Assembly (NCBI GenBank): GCA_964441755.1
Contig: CAYTVG010000011.1
Location: forward strand, 1-64,000
Length of the DNA: 64,000 nt
Direction of reading: 5' to 3'
Source of the DNA: JAUMBM01 sp964441755
Lineage (GTDB): Bacteria; Bacteroidota; Bacteroidia; Chitinophagales; Saprospiraceae
Position numbers and translations under genes: made by a program. How positions within the stretch are numbered: the stretch's first letter is position 1; each line of letters opens with the position of its first letter. A model generated the notes under the pieces. It made no database searches, was not told the DNA's origin, and worked only from the letters and a program-made list of their open reading frames with translations. Below are positions 63,650 through 64,000 of the stretch, piece by piece.

Positions 63650-64000
63650 ATGCAAGCTATGACAGCTCCAAAAGCTACACTGGTCACCGGCGCCGCCGGT
63701 TTTATTGGGTTCCACCTGATCAACCGCCTCATTGCGCTGGGCGAGCAGGTCATTGGGTTGGATGTCATCAATGACTACTACGATCCACAGCTCAAATATG
63801 CCCGCCTGGCAGAGGCAGGCATACCTGCTATGACCATCGAATACGGTGCAATGGTCGATAGCCAGCGTCATGCCAACTACCGTTTTATCAAGCTCGACCT
63901 CGAGGATAAAGCGGGTCTGGAGGAGCTTTTCAGCCAGCATTCTATCGGCAAAGTAATTAACCTTGCTGCGCAGGCGGGGGTGCGTTACAGCCTCATCAAT
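63650..64000 (+). CDS. UDP-glucuronate 4-epimerase-like SDR (partial, window edge)
   Basis: The N-terminal 117 residues of an extended SDR: Rossmann motif VTGAAGFIGFHLI, VIGLDVINDYYDPQLKYARL, which is characteristic of UDP-glucuronate/galacturonate epimerases, and LAAQAGVRYSL. The catalytic YxxxK lies beyond the window. ATG 63650 or ATG 63659 may be used. It is probably the first structural gene of the polysaccharide locus headed by upxY. Confidence 0.85.
   Translation, partial: MQAMTAPKATLVTGAAGFIGFHLINRLIALGEQVIGLDVINDYYDPQLKYARLAEAGIPAMTIEYGAMVDSQRHANYRFIKLDLEDKAGLEELFSQHSIGKVINLAAQAGVRYSLIN

Overview
The window is chromosomal DNA from a member of the Bacteroidota, most likely a GC-rich Saprospiria/Lewinella-like lineage. 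The evidence is Bacteroidota-type promoters (TAnnTTTG, several with a TTG/TTTG box 18-20 bp upstream), a type IX secretion C-terminal sorting domain, an UpxY/NusG-like antiterminator ahead of a sugar-nucleotide gene, and a TPR/transmembrane/AraC hybrid regulator. The genus is inference; no rRNA or tRNA gene was seen.

Region 1 (1-3.9 kb): a REP-like repeat cluster, then a two-gene ATPase + HNH nuclease cassette that looks like a Septu (PtuA/PtuB) anti-phage system, then a VIT-family metal transporter. Region 2 (4.0-20.5 kb) is the centrepiece: a near-complete pseudaminic acid (Pse) cluster, pseC, pseB, a pseG-GNAT fusion, pseI, a pseA/WbpG-type amidotransferase with its own HisH and HisF homologues, a second GNAT, an aldo/keto reductase, pseF, a class III aminotransferase and a CapD-like SDR. 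The amidotransferase trio implies an acetamidino-type Pse derivative. An Rpn-type nuclease and a class I aminotransferase sit inside the cluster.

Region 3 (20.9-34 kb): an FGE-fold protein with a degenerate active site, a TPR-AraC regulator, manC, a large T9SS-secreted multidomain protein, a MoxR/ChlI-like ATPase and a folP operon. Region 4 (34-43 kb): a LuxR-type response regulator, a secreted LysM protein, a metallo-hydrolase, a glycosyltransferase 2 protein, and a peptidase-containing ABC exporter with its HlyD-type adaptor. Region 5 (44.5-62.5 kb): housekeeping and envelope genes (sigma-54 activator, miaB, two S9 peptidases, a BamD-like lipoprotein, photolyase, an M1 peptidase-cupin-glycosyltransferase operon, an iron-type binding lipoprotein, selD). 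Region 6 (62.8 kb to the end): upxY followed by a UDP-glucuronate-epimerase-like gene cut by the window edge, apparently the start of a polysaccharide locus.

A striking architectural feature is the number of long perfect inverted repeats between genes. Several straddle the stop codon of the upstream gene, and in the Pse cluster some come with a duplicated copy of the upstream gene's tail.
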